Assembly: GCF_003481825.1 (NCBI RefSeq)
Contig: NZ_QULW01000025.1
Span: 393-49,657, forward strand
Length of the DNA: 49,265 nt
Direction: 5' to 3'
DNA from: Clostridium sp. OM02-18AC
GTDB taxonomy: Bacteria > Bacillota > Clostridia > Lachnospirales > Lachnospiraceae
The position numbers and the translations under genes are program-made. The number at the start of each line of letters is the position of its first letter. Position 1 is the first letter of the stretch. The notes below the pieces were generated by a model that had not been told where the DNA came from, searched no databases, and saw only the letters and a list, made by a program, of their open reading frames with translations. Positions 33,012 through 41,359 of this stretch are shown one piece after another.

Positions 33012-35003
33012 ATGTGTCAGAATGAAAATTGTAATTGTAAGAAACCGTATTATATCACCACCGCGATCGCTTATACATCCGGTAAGCCGCATATCGGCAA
33101 TACCTATGAGATCGTATTGGCAGACAGCATCGCGCGTTTTAAAAGAGAGCAGGGCTATGATGTCCGCTTTCAGACCGGTACTGATGAGCACGGTCAGAAA
33201 ATTGAGTTAAAGGCTGAGGCTGCTGGTGTAACTCCGAAGCAGTTTGTAGACGATGTGGCAGGTCAGATCAAGACAATCTGGGATCTGATGAACACTTCCT
33301 ACGACAAATTCATCCGTACCACCGATTCCGATCATGAGGCTCAGGTACAGAAAATCTTCAAAAAACTGTACGATCAGGGTGATATTTACAAAGGCTATTA
33401 TGAGGGCCTTTACTGCACACCGTGTGAGTCCTTCTTTACCGAGTCCCAGTTGGTAGACGGCAAGTGCCCGGACTGCGGCCGTGAAGTGCAGCCGGCAAAG
33501 GAAGAAGCTTACTTCTTCAAAATGAGCAAATACGCAGACCGCCTGATCGCGTACATCAACGAGCATCCGGAGTTCATCCAGCCGGTATCCAGAAAGAATG
33601 AGATGATGAACAATTTCCTTCTGCCGGGTCTGCAGGATCTGTGCGTATCCAGAACCTCCTTCACCTGGGGCATTCCGGTTTCCTTTGATCCGAAGCATGT
33701 TACCTATGTATGGCTGGATGCACTGACCAACTATATCACCGGCCTTGGCTACGACTGCGATGGCCATAGCGGAGAACTGTTTGATAAATACTGGCCGGCA
33801 GACCTTCACCTGATCGGTAAAGATATCATCCGCTTCCATACCATTTACTGGCCGATCTTCCTGATGGCACTGGATCTTCCGCTGCCGAAGCAGGTATTTG
33901 GCCATCCGTGGCTGTTACAGGGTGACGGCAAGATGAGTAAATCCAAGGGCAACGTCCTTTATGCAGACACTCTGGTAGATTTCTTCGGTGTCGATGCAGT
34001 CCGTTACTTTGTTCTGCACGAGATGCCGTTCGAGAACGATGGCGTGATCTCCTGGGAGCTGATGGTAGAGCGCATGAACTCTGATCTGGCAAACATCCTT
34101 GGAAATCTGGTAAACCGTACCATTTCCATGTCCAATAAATACTTTGGCGGTGAGGTAAGAAATGGCGGCGCTGCCGATGCAGTGGATGAGGACTTAAAGA
34201 ATGTCGTTCTGGAATCCGTAAAGAAAGCAGAGGGCAAGATGAATGAGCTGCGTGTGGCAGATGCCATCACCGAGATCTTCAACATCTTCCGCCGCTGCAA
34301 TAAATATATTGATGAAACCATGCCGTGGTCTCTGGCAAAGGATGAGGCTCAGAAAGACCGTCTGGCAACTGTGCTCTACAATCTGGTAGAGGCAATCACC
34401 ATCGGCGCATCCTTACTGGAGTCCTTCATGCCGGATACCTCTAAGAAGATCCTGGCACAGCTCCATGCACAGAAGCGTGTCCTTTCCGAGATGGATCAGT
34501 TCGGTCTGTATCCGTCCGGCGAGCATGTAACCGACGCTCCGGAGATTCTGTTCGCAAGAATGGATATCAAAGAAGTGATGGAAAAAGTAGAAGCAATGCG
34601 CGCTGCTGAGAAGGCTGCAGCACCGGCCGCAGAGGAGGCAAAGGAAGAGGAGCCGGTCATCGACATCGAGCCGAAGGATGAAATCGAGTACGATGACTTT
34701 GCAAAGCTCCAGTTCCAGGTTGGCGAGATCATTGCCTGCGAGGCTGTGAAGAAGTCCAAGAAGCTTCTCTGCTCCCAGGTTAAGATCGGCAGCCAGGTAA
34801 AACAGATCGTCAGCGGAATCAAGGCACATTATTCACCGGAAGAGATGGTAGGCAAGAAGGTTATGGTAGTTGTAAACTTAAAGCCTGCAAAGCTGGCTGG
34901 TGTACTGTCTGAGGGTATGCTTCTCTGCGCAGAAGATGCAGACGGAAACCTGTCCTTAATGGTTCCGGAGAAGAAGATGCCGTCCGGCGCTGAGATCTGC
35001 TAA
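33012..35003 (+). CDS. metG: methionyl-tRNA synthetase with C-terminal tRNA-binding domain
   Basis: This 663-residue class I synthetase charges tRNA-Met. KPHIGN (25-30) and KMSKSKG are the catalytic signatures; CTPC and CPDC form the zinc knuckle. After the anticodon-binding helices comes an Ala/Glu-rich linker and an EMAP/Trbp111-like domain at about 562-663 (DFAKLQFQVGEIIACEAVKKSKKLL). The start ATG 33012 follows AGGAGG by 10 nt; the open frame extends much further upstream but lacks a site. The N-terminus MCQNENCNCK adds three cysteines that are not usual in MetG. The first two genes of the next block (TraX-like, tatD) follow closely. Confidence 0.95.
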   Translation: MCQNENCNCKKPYYITTAIAYTSGKPHIGNTYEIVLADSIARFKREQGYDVRFQTGTDEHGQKIELKAEAAGVTPKQFVDDVAGQIKTIWDLMNTSYDKFIRTTDSDHEAQVQKIFKKLYDQGDIYKGYYEGLYCTPCESFFTESQLVDGKCPDCGREVQPAKEEAYFFKMSKYADRLIAYINEHPEFIQPVSRKNEMMNNFLLPGLQDLCVSRTSFTWGIPVSFDPKHVTYVWLDALTNYITGLGYDCDGHSGELFDKYWPADLHLIGKDIIRFHTIYWPIFLMALDLPLPKQVFGHPWLLQGDGKMSKSKGNVLYADTLVDFFGVDAVRYFVLHEMPFENDGVISWELMVERMNSDLANILGNLVNRTISMSNKYFGGEVRNGGAADAVDEDLKNVVLESVKKAEGKMNELRVADAITEIFNIFRRCNKYIDETMPWSLAKDEAQKDRLATVLYNLVEAITIGASLLESFMPDTSKKILAQLHAQKRVLSEMDQFGLYPSGEHVTDAPEILFARMDIKEVMEKVEAMRAAEKAAAPAAEEAKEEEPVIDIEPKDEIEYDDFAKLQFQVGEIIACEAVKKSKKLLCSQVKIGSQVKQIVSGIKAHYSPEEMVGKKVMVVVNLKPAKLAGVLSEGMLLCAEDADGNLSLMVPEKKMPSGAEIC

Positions 35004-35070
35004 GGTGATAACCCGGAAGTAAAAGCATGCCGGCTGCGGGACAGCCGCAAAGAATGAGGAACAAAGACAG

Positions 35071-35832
35071 ATGTCTGAAAAACAAATTTTGAGACATGGA
35101 TTAAACGGCAATCAGTTAAAGCTGATTGCCGTTGTCAGTATGTTATGCGATCATGCAGCAATCCGCCTGCTGGCTTACGGGCTGATCCCGGCGCTGCGTG
35201 AGACAGGAGCGGATGCCGCGGCAGATCTGTGGAACCAGGTTTTCTGGATTTTGCGCTCGGTGGGGCGTATGGCATTTCCGATTTATGTATTTCTTCTCGT
35301 GGAAGGATTCTGCCATACGGCAAACCGCAGGCGCTATGCAATGCGCCTTGGAATCTTTGCCCTTCTCTCCGAGGTCCCGTATGACCTGCTGTTATTTGGA
35401 AAACCCTGGGATATGCGGGCGCAGAATGTGTTTATCACCCTGTTCCTTGGAATTTTGATGTTAACGGTCATAGACTGGATCGGAAAAAATACCGAAGCGG
35501 GCATGGCACCTTACCGGCAGATGGGTGTGATCGCGGCAACAGCATTTCTTGCCTGTTTTTTGAAGTGCGATTACGATGCTGTAGGAATTATGCTGATCGC
35601 GCTGTTCTTCTGGCTTCGTCCGCAGCCGGGGACGGCATGCCTGCTGGGACTGCTTTTTCTGGCGGCAGCCGAGTCAAAACCGGTCTACCTGCCCGGACTG
35701 GCAGCTGCGTTCTGCCTGATCCGCTGCTATAACGGGACACGCGGGGGATTCCGGGGGAAATGGTTTTTCTATCTGGTGTATCCGGTGCATTTGCTGCTTT
35801 TGTATGGGTTATCCAGATTGCTGTTTGGTTAG
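35071..35832 (+). CDS. TraX-family membrane protein
   Basis: This 253-residue integral membrane protein with 7-8 hydrophobic helices belongs to the TraX family. NQLKLIAVVSMLCDH, GRMAFPIYVFLLVEGFCHTANRRRYAMRLGIFALLSEVPYDLL and NVFITLFLGIL are typical. TraX of F plasmid N-acetylates pilin, but chromosomal homologues of this type are common in Clostridia and not tied to conjugation; no plasmid genes are nearby. Function is unknown. It lies 16 nt before tatD. Confidence 0.85.
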   Translation: MSEKQILRHGLNGNQLKLIAVVSMLCDHAAIRLLAYGLIPALRETGADAAADLWNQVFWILRSVGRMAFPIYVFLLVEGFCHTANRRRYAMRLGIFALLSEVPYDLLLFGKPWDMRAQNVFITLFLGILMLTVIDWIGKNTEAGMAPYRQMGVIAATAFLACFLKCDYDAVGIMLIALFFWLRPQPGTACLLGLLFLAAAESKPVYLPGLAAAFCLIRCYNGTRGGFRGKWFFYLVYPVHLLLLYGLSRLLFG

Positions 35833-35847
35833 TTAAAGGAGAACATT

Positions 35848-36618
35848 ATGATTTTTGATACCCATGCCCATTACGATGATGAGGCATTTCACGAGGACCG
35901 CGATGCTGTTTTAAAAAGTCTGTCAGAGCACGGCATTGAGGCCGTGGTCAATGTAGGCGCAAGCATCCAGACAACGAAAAATACATTGGAGCTGATGAAA
36001 AAATATCCATTTGTCTATGGTGCGGTCGGCGTGCATCCAAGTGAGACAGCAGAGCTGAATGATCACCTGTTTGACTGGCTGCGCCATGTGTCAGAGAAAG
36101 AGAAAGTGGTGGCGATCGGAGAAATCGGTCTGGATTATCACTGGGACGAGCCAGAGCCGGAGCTTCAGAAAACCTGGTTTGTGCGTCAGCTTGGACTGGC
36201 AAGGGACCGGAAACTTCCGGTTATCATTCACAGCCGTGATGCTGCAAAAGACACGCTTGATATCATGAAGGCAGAAAAAGCGGGAGAAATCGGAGGAGTG
36301 ATTCACTGCTTTTCTTACAGTCTGGAAATGGCGAAGGAATATCTGAATATGGGCTTTTATCTGGGAATCGGCGGTGTGCTGACGTTCAATAACGCGAAAA
36401 AGTTAAAAGAAGTGGTTGCGTATATGCCGCTGGAGCGGATCGTACTGGAGACCGATTGTCCGTACCTTTCCCCAGTGCCAAACCGCGGTAAAAGGAATTC
36501 TTCGCTGAACCTTCCCTATGTGGTGGAGGAAATCAGCCGGATCAAACAGGTGCCGGCTGAGCGGATCATTGAGATCACAAACCGGAATGCAAAGCAGATG
36601 TACCGGATGGAAAAATAA
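35848..36618 (+). CDS. tatD: TatD-family metal-dependent hydrolase (DNase)
   Basis: This 256-residue TIM-barrel metalloenzyme is of the TatD family, known as a 3'-5' exonuclease on DNA and RNA. Metal ligands are visible as DTHAHYDD (His6, His8), GEIGLDYH, VIHSRDA, GVIHCFSYS and ETDCPYLSP. AAAGGAG lies 6 nt upstream. In many Bacillota tatD (yabD) is next to metG and rsmA, as here. Confidence 0.94.
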   Translation: MIFDTHAHYDDEAFHEDRDAVLKSLSEHGIEAVVNVGASIQTTKNTLELMKKYPFVYGAVGVHPSETAELNDHLFDWLRHVSEKEKVVAIGEIGLDYHWDEPEPELQKTWFVRQLGLARDRKLPVIIHSRDAAKDTLDIMKAEKAGEIGGVIHCFSYSLEMAKEYLNMGFYLGIGGVLTFNNAKKLKEVVAYMPLERIVLETDCPYLSPVPNRGKRNSSLNLPYVVEEISRIKQVPAERIIEITNRNAKQMYRMEK

Positions 36619-36632
36619 AGGAGGGAAGAAGC

Positions 36633-37505
36633 ATGAGAGAAAAGCTTGGTAATCCGAAGAATACCATCGAAGTAATCCAGAAATATCAGTTTGCCTTTCA
36701 GAAAAAGTTTGGCCAGAACTTTCTGATTGATCCCCATGTGCTGGACAAGATCATAGGGGCAGCAGGCGTCACAAAAGAGGATATGGTGCTGGAAATCGGA
36801 CCTGGTATTGGAACCATGACGCAGTACCTGGCAGAGGCAGCCGGAAAGGTCGTTGCAGTAGAGATCGACAACAACCTGATCCCGATTTTAAAAGAGACGC
36901 TGGCTGATTACGATAACATTACCATTATCAATGAAGATATCCTGAAAGTTGACATAAAAAAACTGGCAGAGGAATACAATGGTGGCCGCCCGATCAAGGT
37001 TGTGGCAAATCTGCCGTATTATATTACCACACCGATCATTATGGGACTGTTTGAAAGCAATGTGCCGATCGACAACATTACCGTTATGGTGCAGAAAGAG
37101 GTTGCAGACCGCATGCAGGTAGGACCGGGCTCCAAGGACTATGGCGCACTGTCTCTGGCCGTGCAGTATTACGCGGAGCCGTATATTGTGGCGAATGTAC
37201 CGCCGAACTGCTTCATCCCGCGCCCGAATGTGGGGTCTGCGGTCATCCGTCTGACCCGCCATAAGGAAATGCCGGTTCAGGTAACCGATCCGAAGCTGAT
37301 GTTCCGTCTGATCCGCGCATCTTTCAACCAGCGCAGAAAGACATTGCAGAACGGTTTGAATAACGCACCGGACATTTCTTTTACTAAGGAACAGATCATA
37401 GCGGCCATTGAAAGCCTGGGAGTTCCGGCAACGATCCGTGGTGAGGCACTGGATTTAAAACAGTTTGCGCAGTTAGCGAATTATTTTACGGAACATTGTA
37501 AATAA
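36633..37505 (+). CDS. rsmA: 16S rRNA (adenine1518/1519-N6)-dimethyltransferase
   Basis: This 290-residue KsgA enzyme makes four methyl additions at the 3' end of 16S rRNA. FGQNFLIDP, EIGPGIGTMT (SAM motif I), NLPYYITTPI (motif IV) and RASFNQRRKTL are all present, and length is normal. It starts 15 nt after tatD. The stop codon is directly followed by the terminal repeat of a small inverted-repeat element. Confidence 0.96.
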   Translation: MREKLGNPKNTIEVIQKYQFAFQKKFGQNFLIDPHVLDKIIGAAGVTKEDMVLEIGPGIGTMTQYLAEAAGKVVAVEIDNNLIPILKETLADYDNITIINEDILKVDIKKLAEEYNGGRPIKVVANLPYYITTPIIMGLFESNVPIDNITVMVQKEVADRMQVGPGSKDYGALSLAVQYYAEPYIVANVPPNCFIPRPNVGSAVIRLTRHKEMPVQVTDPKLMFRLIRASFNQRRKTLQNGLNNAPDISFTKEQIIAAIESLGVPATIRGEALDLKQFAQLANYFTEHCK

Positions 37506-37640
37506 AGTAACTGTTCAGTAGGTCTGCGCATTTACTGCGCTGACCGTAAGAAAACATAGGCTGGCAGGCAAAAATCCCATTGCCGCAGGCAATTTTTCAT
37601 GGATTTTTGCTTGTGACTGTGAAGGTACTGAACAGTTACT
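37506..37640. repeat. 135-bp inverted-repeat element, MITE-like
   Basis: The element opens with AGTAACTGTTCAGTA (37506-37520) and closes with its exact complement TACTGAACAGTTACT (37626-37640). Both ends are flanked by AAATAA (37500-37505 and 37641-37646), a possible 6-bp target duplication; the left copy contains the rsmA stop codon. Inside are further stems: GCAAAAATCC/GGATTTTTGC around ATTGCC-GCA-GGCAAT. It has no coding capacity. It may also act as a terminator for rsmA. I see no second copy in the window. Confidence 0.65.
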
Positions 37641-37654
37641 AAATAAATATTTTG

Positions 37655-37711
37655 GACATAGCTCTCATATCTTCCGCATATACATAATAGCGGAGGGATG
37701 AGAGCTATGTC
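37655..37711 (+). promoter_or_regulatory. hairpin enclosing the ribosome site and start of the next gene
   Basis: GACATAGCTCTCAT (37655-37668) pairs perfectly with ATGAGAGCTATGTC (37698-37711). The stem continues inward with CTTCCGC (37671-37677) against GCGGAGG (37690-37696), leaving a 12-nt loop. The right arm holds the GGAGG ribosome site and the ATG at 37707, so translation would be blocked while the stem is folded. Confidence 0.7.
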
Positions 37712-39071
37712 TGATTATCGGAGACTGATTTCGTACATATATGCATACGAGGGTGGAGAAAAAGGGAAAAATATAGGGTTTGCCAAGATCGATATGCGTG
37801 GTCCACAGTGCCGGATCCAGGTGAATGTCAAGAAGGTTTATGTAGGCAGCAGCGATATCGGTGTATATCTGCTTCATACCGGCGGGGAAGTTCTGCTGGG
37901 ACGGATCTTTATCCGCAGCGGTGCGGGAGAGTTTCGCACCCAGGTGCAGTCCGAAGATGTGGATGGAACCGGCATTCGCATAGAAGACTGTTACGGTCTC
38001 ACGATCCATGATATGGAAAATGCCTGGCAGAGCTATACTACGATTTGGGAAGATGCAGTAGCGCAGACCGCAGAGATCCAGCTGGCAGAGGTAACGGCAG
38101 AGCATATCCGCAGGCAGCAGGAAGAGAGGATGCAGCAGGAACGAAAACAGCAGGAACAAAAACAGCAGGAACAAAAACAACAGGAAGAACAGCAGGATCA
38201 GCAGGCACAGCAAAGTCTTCCTATATCAGCAGAAATCGAGCGTGAACTGGAGGCAGAGGAAGAAAAGCTGGAAGCGACTGCGCCGTGGGAAGAAAATGTA
38301 GCAGTGGATGGGGGAAAAAACGAACAGTCGTGTCAGAATATTGAGGGAAGTAAGCGGGAAAGTGTACAGGCAGAATCTGTGAAAGAAGCCTGTGTGGAGA
38401 ACATGCAGGCAGAATCTACAGTGGAAAATTGTCTGGAGAGCAAGCAACCGGAATCGGTGGCTGAAAAACGTCTAGAGAGTATGCTGACAGAGCCTGTGGT
38501 GGAAAAACATTTGGAGGATTTTGCGCCAGATTCCAGGATGGAAAAGCATCGAAAACGAATACCGGAAGAAGGTATGGCAGAGGTGCAGCAAATAAATCTG
38601 CCGGAAGAACAGACAGAGAAGCAGCCGGACGATCAGGATGTGCATCAAGGCCCGGAAGACACCGCACGTCTGGCAGAGCTTGACCGGGAAGAAAATGAAG
38701 AACTTGCAGATACGAATATCTGGAAAAAAATGAGTGGTCACTACACAAAAGTTCTGGCTTTTGACTATGACAATGACTGCGAAATCCTCTCCATCAAACC
38801 CCAGGATATCGGGCTTTTGCCCCGGGAAATCTGGGTGTATGGAAACAACAGTTTCCTGCTTCACGGATATTATAATTACCGGCACCTGATCCTGGCGAAG
38901 CTGCAGGATCCGCAGAAGGCACCCCGCTATCTTCTGGGAGTGCCAGGACATTATTTCAGTAACGAAAAATACATGGCTTCCATGTTCGGCTTCCCGCATT
39001 TTGTCCTGGCAAGGAAACAGCCTCAGGGGGACGGAAGATTTGGCTACTGGTATACGGATATCCGGTTGTGA
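37707..39071 (+). CDS. large protein with conserved ends and repeat-rich acidic middle (resembles DUF6128 family)
   Basis: This 454-residue protein has no signal peptide or membrane helix. The N-terminal ~115 residues (MSDYRRLISYIYAYEGGEKGKNIGFAKI ...) and the C-terminal ~115 (HYTKVLAFDYDNDCEILSIKPQDIGLLPREIWVYGNNSFLLHGYYNYRHL) are rich in aromatic residues and look folded. The resemblance to the Lachnospiraceae DUF6128 family is from memory. The middle is a Gln/Glu-rich coiled-coil-like stretch built on a 15-bp tandem repeat (units of KQQEQ), then degenerate ~15-residue acidic units containing ES(V)xE. ATG 37707 is preferred to ATG 37698, which would sit 1 nt after GGAGG. Function is unknown. 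Confidence 0.82.
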   Translation: MSDYRRLISYIYAYEGGEKGKNIGFAKIDMRGPQCRIQVNVKKVYVGSSDIGVYLLHTGGEVLLGRIFIRSGAGEFRTQVQSEDVDGTGIRIEDCYGLTIHDMENAWQSYTTIWEDAVAQTAEIQLAEVTAEHIRRQQEERMQQERKQQEQKQQEQKQQEEQQDQQAQQSLPISAEIERELEAEEEKLEATAPWEENVAVDGGKNEQSCQNIEGSKRESVQAESVKEACVENMQAESTVENCLESKQPESVAEKRLESMLTEPVVEKHLEDFAPDSRMEKHRKRIPEEGMAEVQQINLPEEQTEKQPDDQDVHQGPEDTARLAELDREENEELADTNIWKKMSGHYTKVLAFDYDNDCEILSIKPQDIGLLPREIWVYGNNSFLLHGYYNYRHLILAKLQDPQKAPRYLLGVPGHYFSNEKYMASMFGFPHFVLARKQPQGDGRFGYWYTDIRL

Positions 39072-39227
39072 AGACTGCTGATATCCGTTATACTGTTGAT
39101 ATGGGTTACTGTTTGGTACTGGACACGTGCGCGTGTACAGGAGCGTTGTTTGCGCATGCTGAATGGTAACGGCTAGAAAACAACTGGATCTGTAAATGAA
39201 ACATACAGAACCGGGAAGGAATTTATT

Positions 39228-39794
39228 GTGGCAGAAGAAAAGAGAGTAGAAGAAAATGCAACGATAGAAAAAGATACGCAGGAAGCATTTGTATCACCGG
39301 AGGATATCCGATATATGAAAGAGGCAATCCGGCAGGCAAAAAAGGCCGCGGCTCTGGGGGATGTCCCGATTGGCTGCGTGATCGTATATCAGGGAAAGAT
39401 CATTGGCCGTGGCTATAACCGGCGTATGGCGGACAAAACAGTCCTGGCTCATGCCGAAATCATCGCGATGCGGAAAGCCTGCAAAAAAATGGGGGACTGG
39501 CGTCTGGAAGACTGCACGATGTATGTGACACTGGAACCGTGTCCTATGTGCGCGGGAGCCATTGTGCAGGCGCGGATTCCGAATGTGGTCATTGGCTGTA
39601 TGAATCCCAAGGCCGGTTGCGCGGGATCGGTACTGGACATGCTCCATGAGGAAGGGTTTAACCATCAGGTAGAGACCAGGATCCATGTATGCAGGGAAGA
39701 ATGCTCCGGAATGCTGTCACAGTTTTTCAGAGACCTGAGAAAAAAACGGGCAGCAGAAAAACAAAATGGAAATTTTTCTGGAAAGTATGAATAA
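39228..39794 (+). CDS. tadA: tRNA-specific adenosine deaminase
   Basis: This 188-residue zinc deaminase makes inosine at A34 of tRNA-Arg(ACG). The metal and proton-shuttle motif HAEIIAM and the second motif PCPMCAGAI are present; GDVPIGCVIVY and the substrate-loop residues are typical. The start is GTG 39228 with AAGGAA 7 nt upstream; this adds about 29 residues to the core enzyme, and a start at ATG 39315 would give the usual N-terminus but has no ribosome site. The 156-nt gap before it has a short palindromic patch (ACACG-TGC-GCGTGT-like) and no clear promoter. Confidence 0.92.
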   Translation: MAEEKRVEENATIEKDTQEAFVSPEDIRYMKEAIRQAKKAAALGDVPIGCVIVYQGKIIGRGYNRRMADKTVLAHAEIIAMRKACKKMGDWRLEDCTMYVTLEPCPMCAGAIVQARIPNVVIGCMNPKAGCAGSVLDMLHEEGFNHQVETRIHVCREECSGMLSQFFRDLRKKRAAEKQNGNFSGKYE

Positions 39795-39897
39795 AACTTA
39801 TAAGGAATATAGTTTTTTCGTAGTTACGTTTGGTTTTGTGCAGTGCTAGTATGGTAATAACAGGAAAATGTTTTTGTAAAATATTGGAGGGATTAAG

Positions 39898-40815
39898 ATG
39901 GCACTGTCACAGGAAGAGAGAAAACATTGGGAAGATGTGATTCGTGAAACGGGCGGTACCCGGGAAATTATGTTAAACAGCCGTGAAATTCCGGAAAAAC
40001 TCAGCAAATGCAGAGAACTGGTGGAACGGACAGAAATGATGCTGCCTGTAGGGAAAGCTGGTATTCCGGATGTGCGGATTGTTATTACAAAAGCACTGGA
40101 TCGGAAAGATGGCTGTCCGGTACACGTAAATTGCCATGGAGGCGGATTTGTTTTTCCACAGGGAGAAGATGACGACTATTATTGTGCCCATATTGCATCT
40201 GGAATTCATGGCATTGTAGTAGATGTCGATTATGCAGTAGGTCCGGATCATCCATTTCCGACAGCATTTGAACAGAGTTATGCAGCGGTTCAGTGGGCAT
40301 TTTCGCAGTGCGAAAACTGGCATGCCGACGAAAAACGGGTTTCCATGGGTGGACAGAGTGCTGGCGGAAATTTAACAGCAGCTGTGGCATTGCGGGCAAA
40401 TGAAAGCAAAGATTTCCAGCTCTGCCTTCAGGTATTGGCATATGCAGCAATGAATTTTCAGACGGATCCGGCTTCCAGACCAGAGACAACACCAGGTGCC
40501 GTGGAACGTATGAGGGCATTTGATGCGTTTTATACAGCTGGAGACAAAGCATTAAATTTATCGCCATTTGTTTCTCCCGGACTGGCAACCGATGCGATGA
40601 TCAAAGATCTGCCGTCCACGCTCATTATTACGGCAGGAAGATGCAATCTGCGTTTCGAGGATGAGGCGTATGGAATGCGGCTGGTTGAAGCAGGGACAGA
40701 AGTTACCATGAAGCGGTTTTTGAATTCACGCCACGGTTTTGCCGGAAGAATGGTAGATGAATGGTGGGAGGCGCAGGAATGCGTGATCCATGCGATTCTT
40801 GGCGCATCCTTATAA
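39898..40815 (+). CDS. alpha/beta hydrolase of the hormone-sensitive-lipase family
   Basis: This 305-residue esterase-like protein shows the HSL oxyanion loop HGGGF, the nucleophile elbow GGQSAGGN (usually GDSAGG) and a C-terminal His in NSRHGF. The segment that usually carries the catalytic aspartate (DPLRDEGEAY in relatives) reads CNLRFEDEAY, so Cys replaces the Asp; a nearby acidic residue could take over or activity may be low. GGAGG lies 8 nt before ATG 39898. It lies upstream of the SRP RNA gene with its own spacing, so it may be an independent unit. The substrate is not predictable. Confidence 0.87.
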   Translation: MALSQEERKHWEDVIRETGGTREIMLNSREIPEKLSKCRELVERTEMMLPVGKAGIPDVRIVITKALDRKDGCPVHVNCHGGGFVFPQGEDDDYYCAHIASGIHGIVVDVDYAVGPDHPFPTAFEQSYAAVQWAFSQCENWHADEKRVSMGGQSAGGNLTAAVALRANESKDFQLCLQVLAYAAMNFQTDPASRPETTPGAVERMRAFDAFYTAGDKALNLSPFVSPGLATDAMIKDLPSTLIITAGRCNLRFEDEAYGMRLVEAGTEVTMKRFLNSRHGFAGRMVDEWWEAQECVIHAILGASL

Positions 40816-40854
40816 GTGTTTTACGATTGTATCCAAGTGATCGTGACAGAAATC

Positions 40855-40884
40855 TTGACAAAACGCTTGTTTCTAATGTATACT
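40855..40884 (+). promoter_or_regulatory. promoter of the SRP RNA gene
   Basis: A perfect TTGACA (40855-40860) and TATACT (40879-40884) are separated by 18 nt. The mature RNA probably begins about 45 nt after the expected start, so a 5' leader would be trimmed. Confidence 0.8.
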
Positions 40885-40935
40885 AAACAGGCATTTGTGA
40901 AAACATACAGATGTCACAAGAACATGTCATAAAGC

Positions 40936-41201
40936 TTCCGCGCAGCCGGGGAGATAGCGGTGCCCTGTATCTGCAATCCGCTCCAGCAGAGGTGATATCC
41001 CGCCTCGGATGCGAACTTGCAGGGCTGCCCCTGGTAAGCGGCGTTGACGTTTGGGTCTTGCGCAACAGAACCTCATGAACCGTGTCAGGGCAGGAATGCA
41101 GCAGCACTAAGTGAGTCCCTCTGTGTGCCGTAAGGAAGCCTGGACCGAGCTGGCTGCCAGGGTAACGCCTGTGAGCCGTATACAAAGCGGGGTGCGCGGA
41201 T
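40936..41201 (+). ncRNA. ffs: signal recognition particle RNA, long Bacillota type
   Basis: This is a ~266-nt RNA with the Alu and S domains as in B. subtilis scRNA. GGGGAGATAGCGGTGCCCTG, TGACGTTTGGGTC and the conserved S-domain core (TCAGGGCAGGAATGCAGCAG with symmetric loop and GGAA-type tetraloop) are recognised. The outer stem pairs TCCGCGCAGCC near the 5' end with the GGGGTGCGCGGA end. It binds Ffh for protein targeting. As in B. subtilis, dnaX-ebfC-recR follow, but here a phosphofructokinase gene lies between. Confidence 0.93.
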
Positions 41202-41217
41202 TTCATAAAGAATAATA

Positions 41218-41258
41218 GTGGGTATATCTTCAGAGAATGAAGGTATGCCCATTTTTTC
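41218..41258 (+). terminator. terminator of the SRP RNA gene
   Basis: TGGGTATATCTTCA pairs with TGAAGGTATGCCCA (two wobble positions, 5-nt loop) and TTTTTT follows. Confidence 0.85.
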
Positions 41259-41359
41259 CTTTCTCCGAATAAAAGATGGACAAACGAGAAAGCGGTGTAT
41301 TATAATAAAGTGGGTTTTTTTATTTAGGATAACTATAAAGAAAGAAGGGTGTGTCTTCG

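Noticed and set aside
35071..35832. Conjugative element signalled by the TraX-like gene
   Set aside because: There are no relaxase, mating-pair or integrase genes nearby, and chromosomal TraX-type genes are common in Clostridia.
38130..38215. CRISPR-like or minisatellite array
   Set aside because: The short repeats are in-frame CAG/AAA-rich codons of a Gln-rich protein region, with no spacers.
39120..39140. Short palindrome around ACACGTGC before tadA as an operator
   Set aside because: The symmetry is imperfect and short, and no promoter elements are positioned around it.
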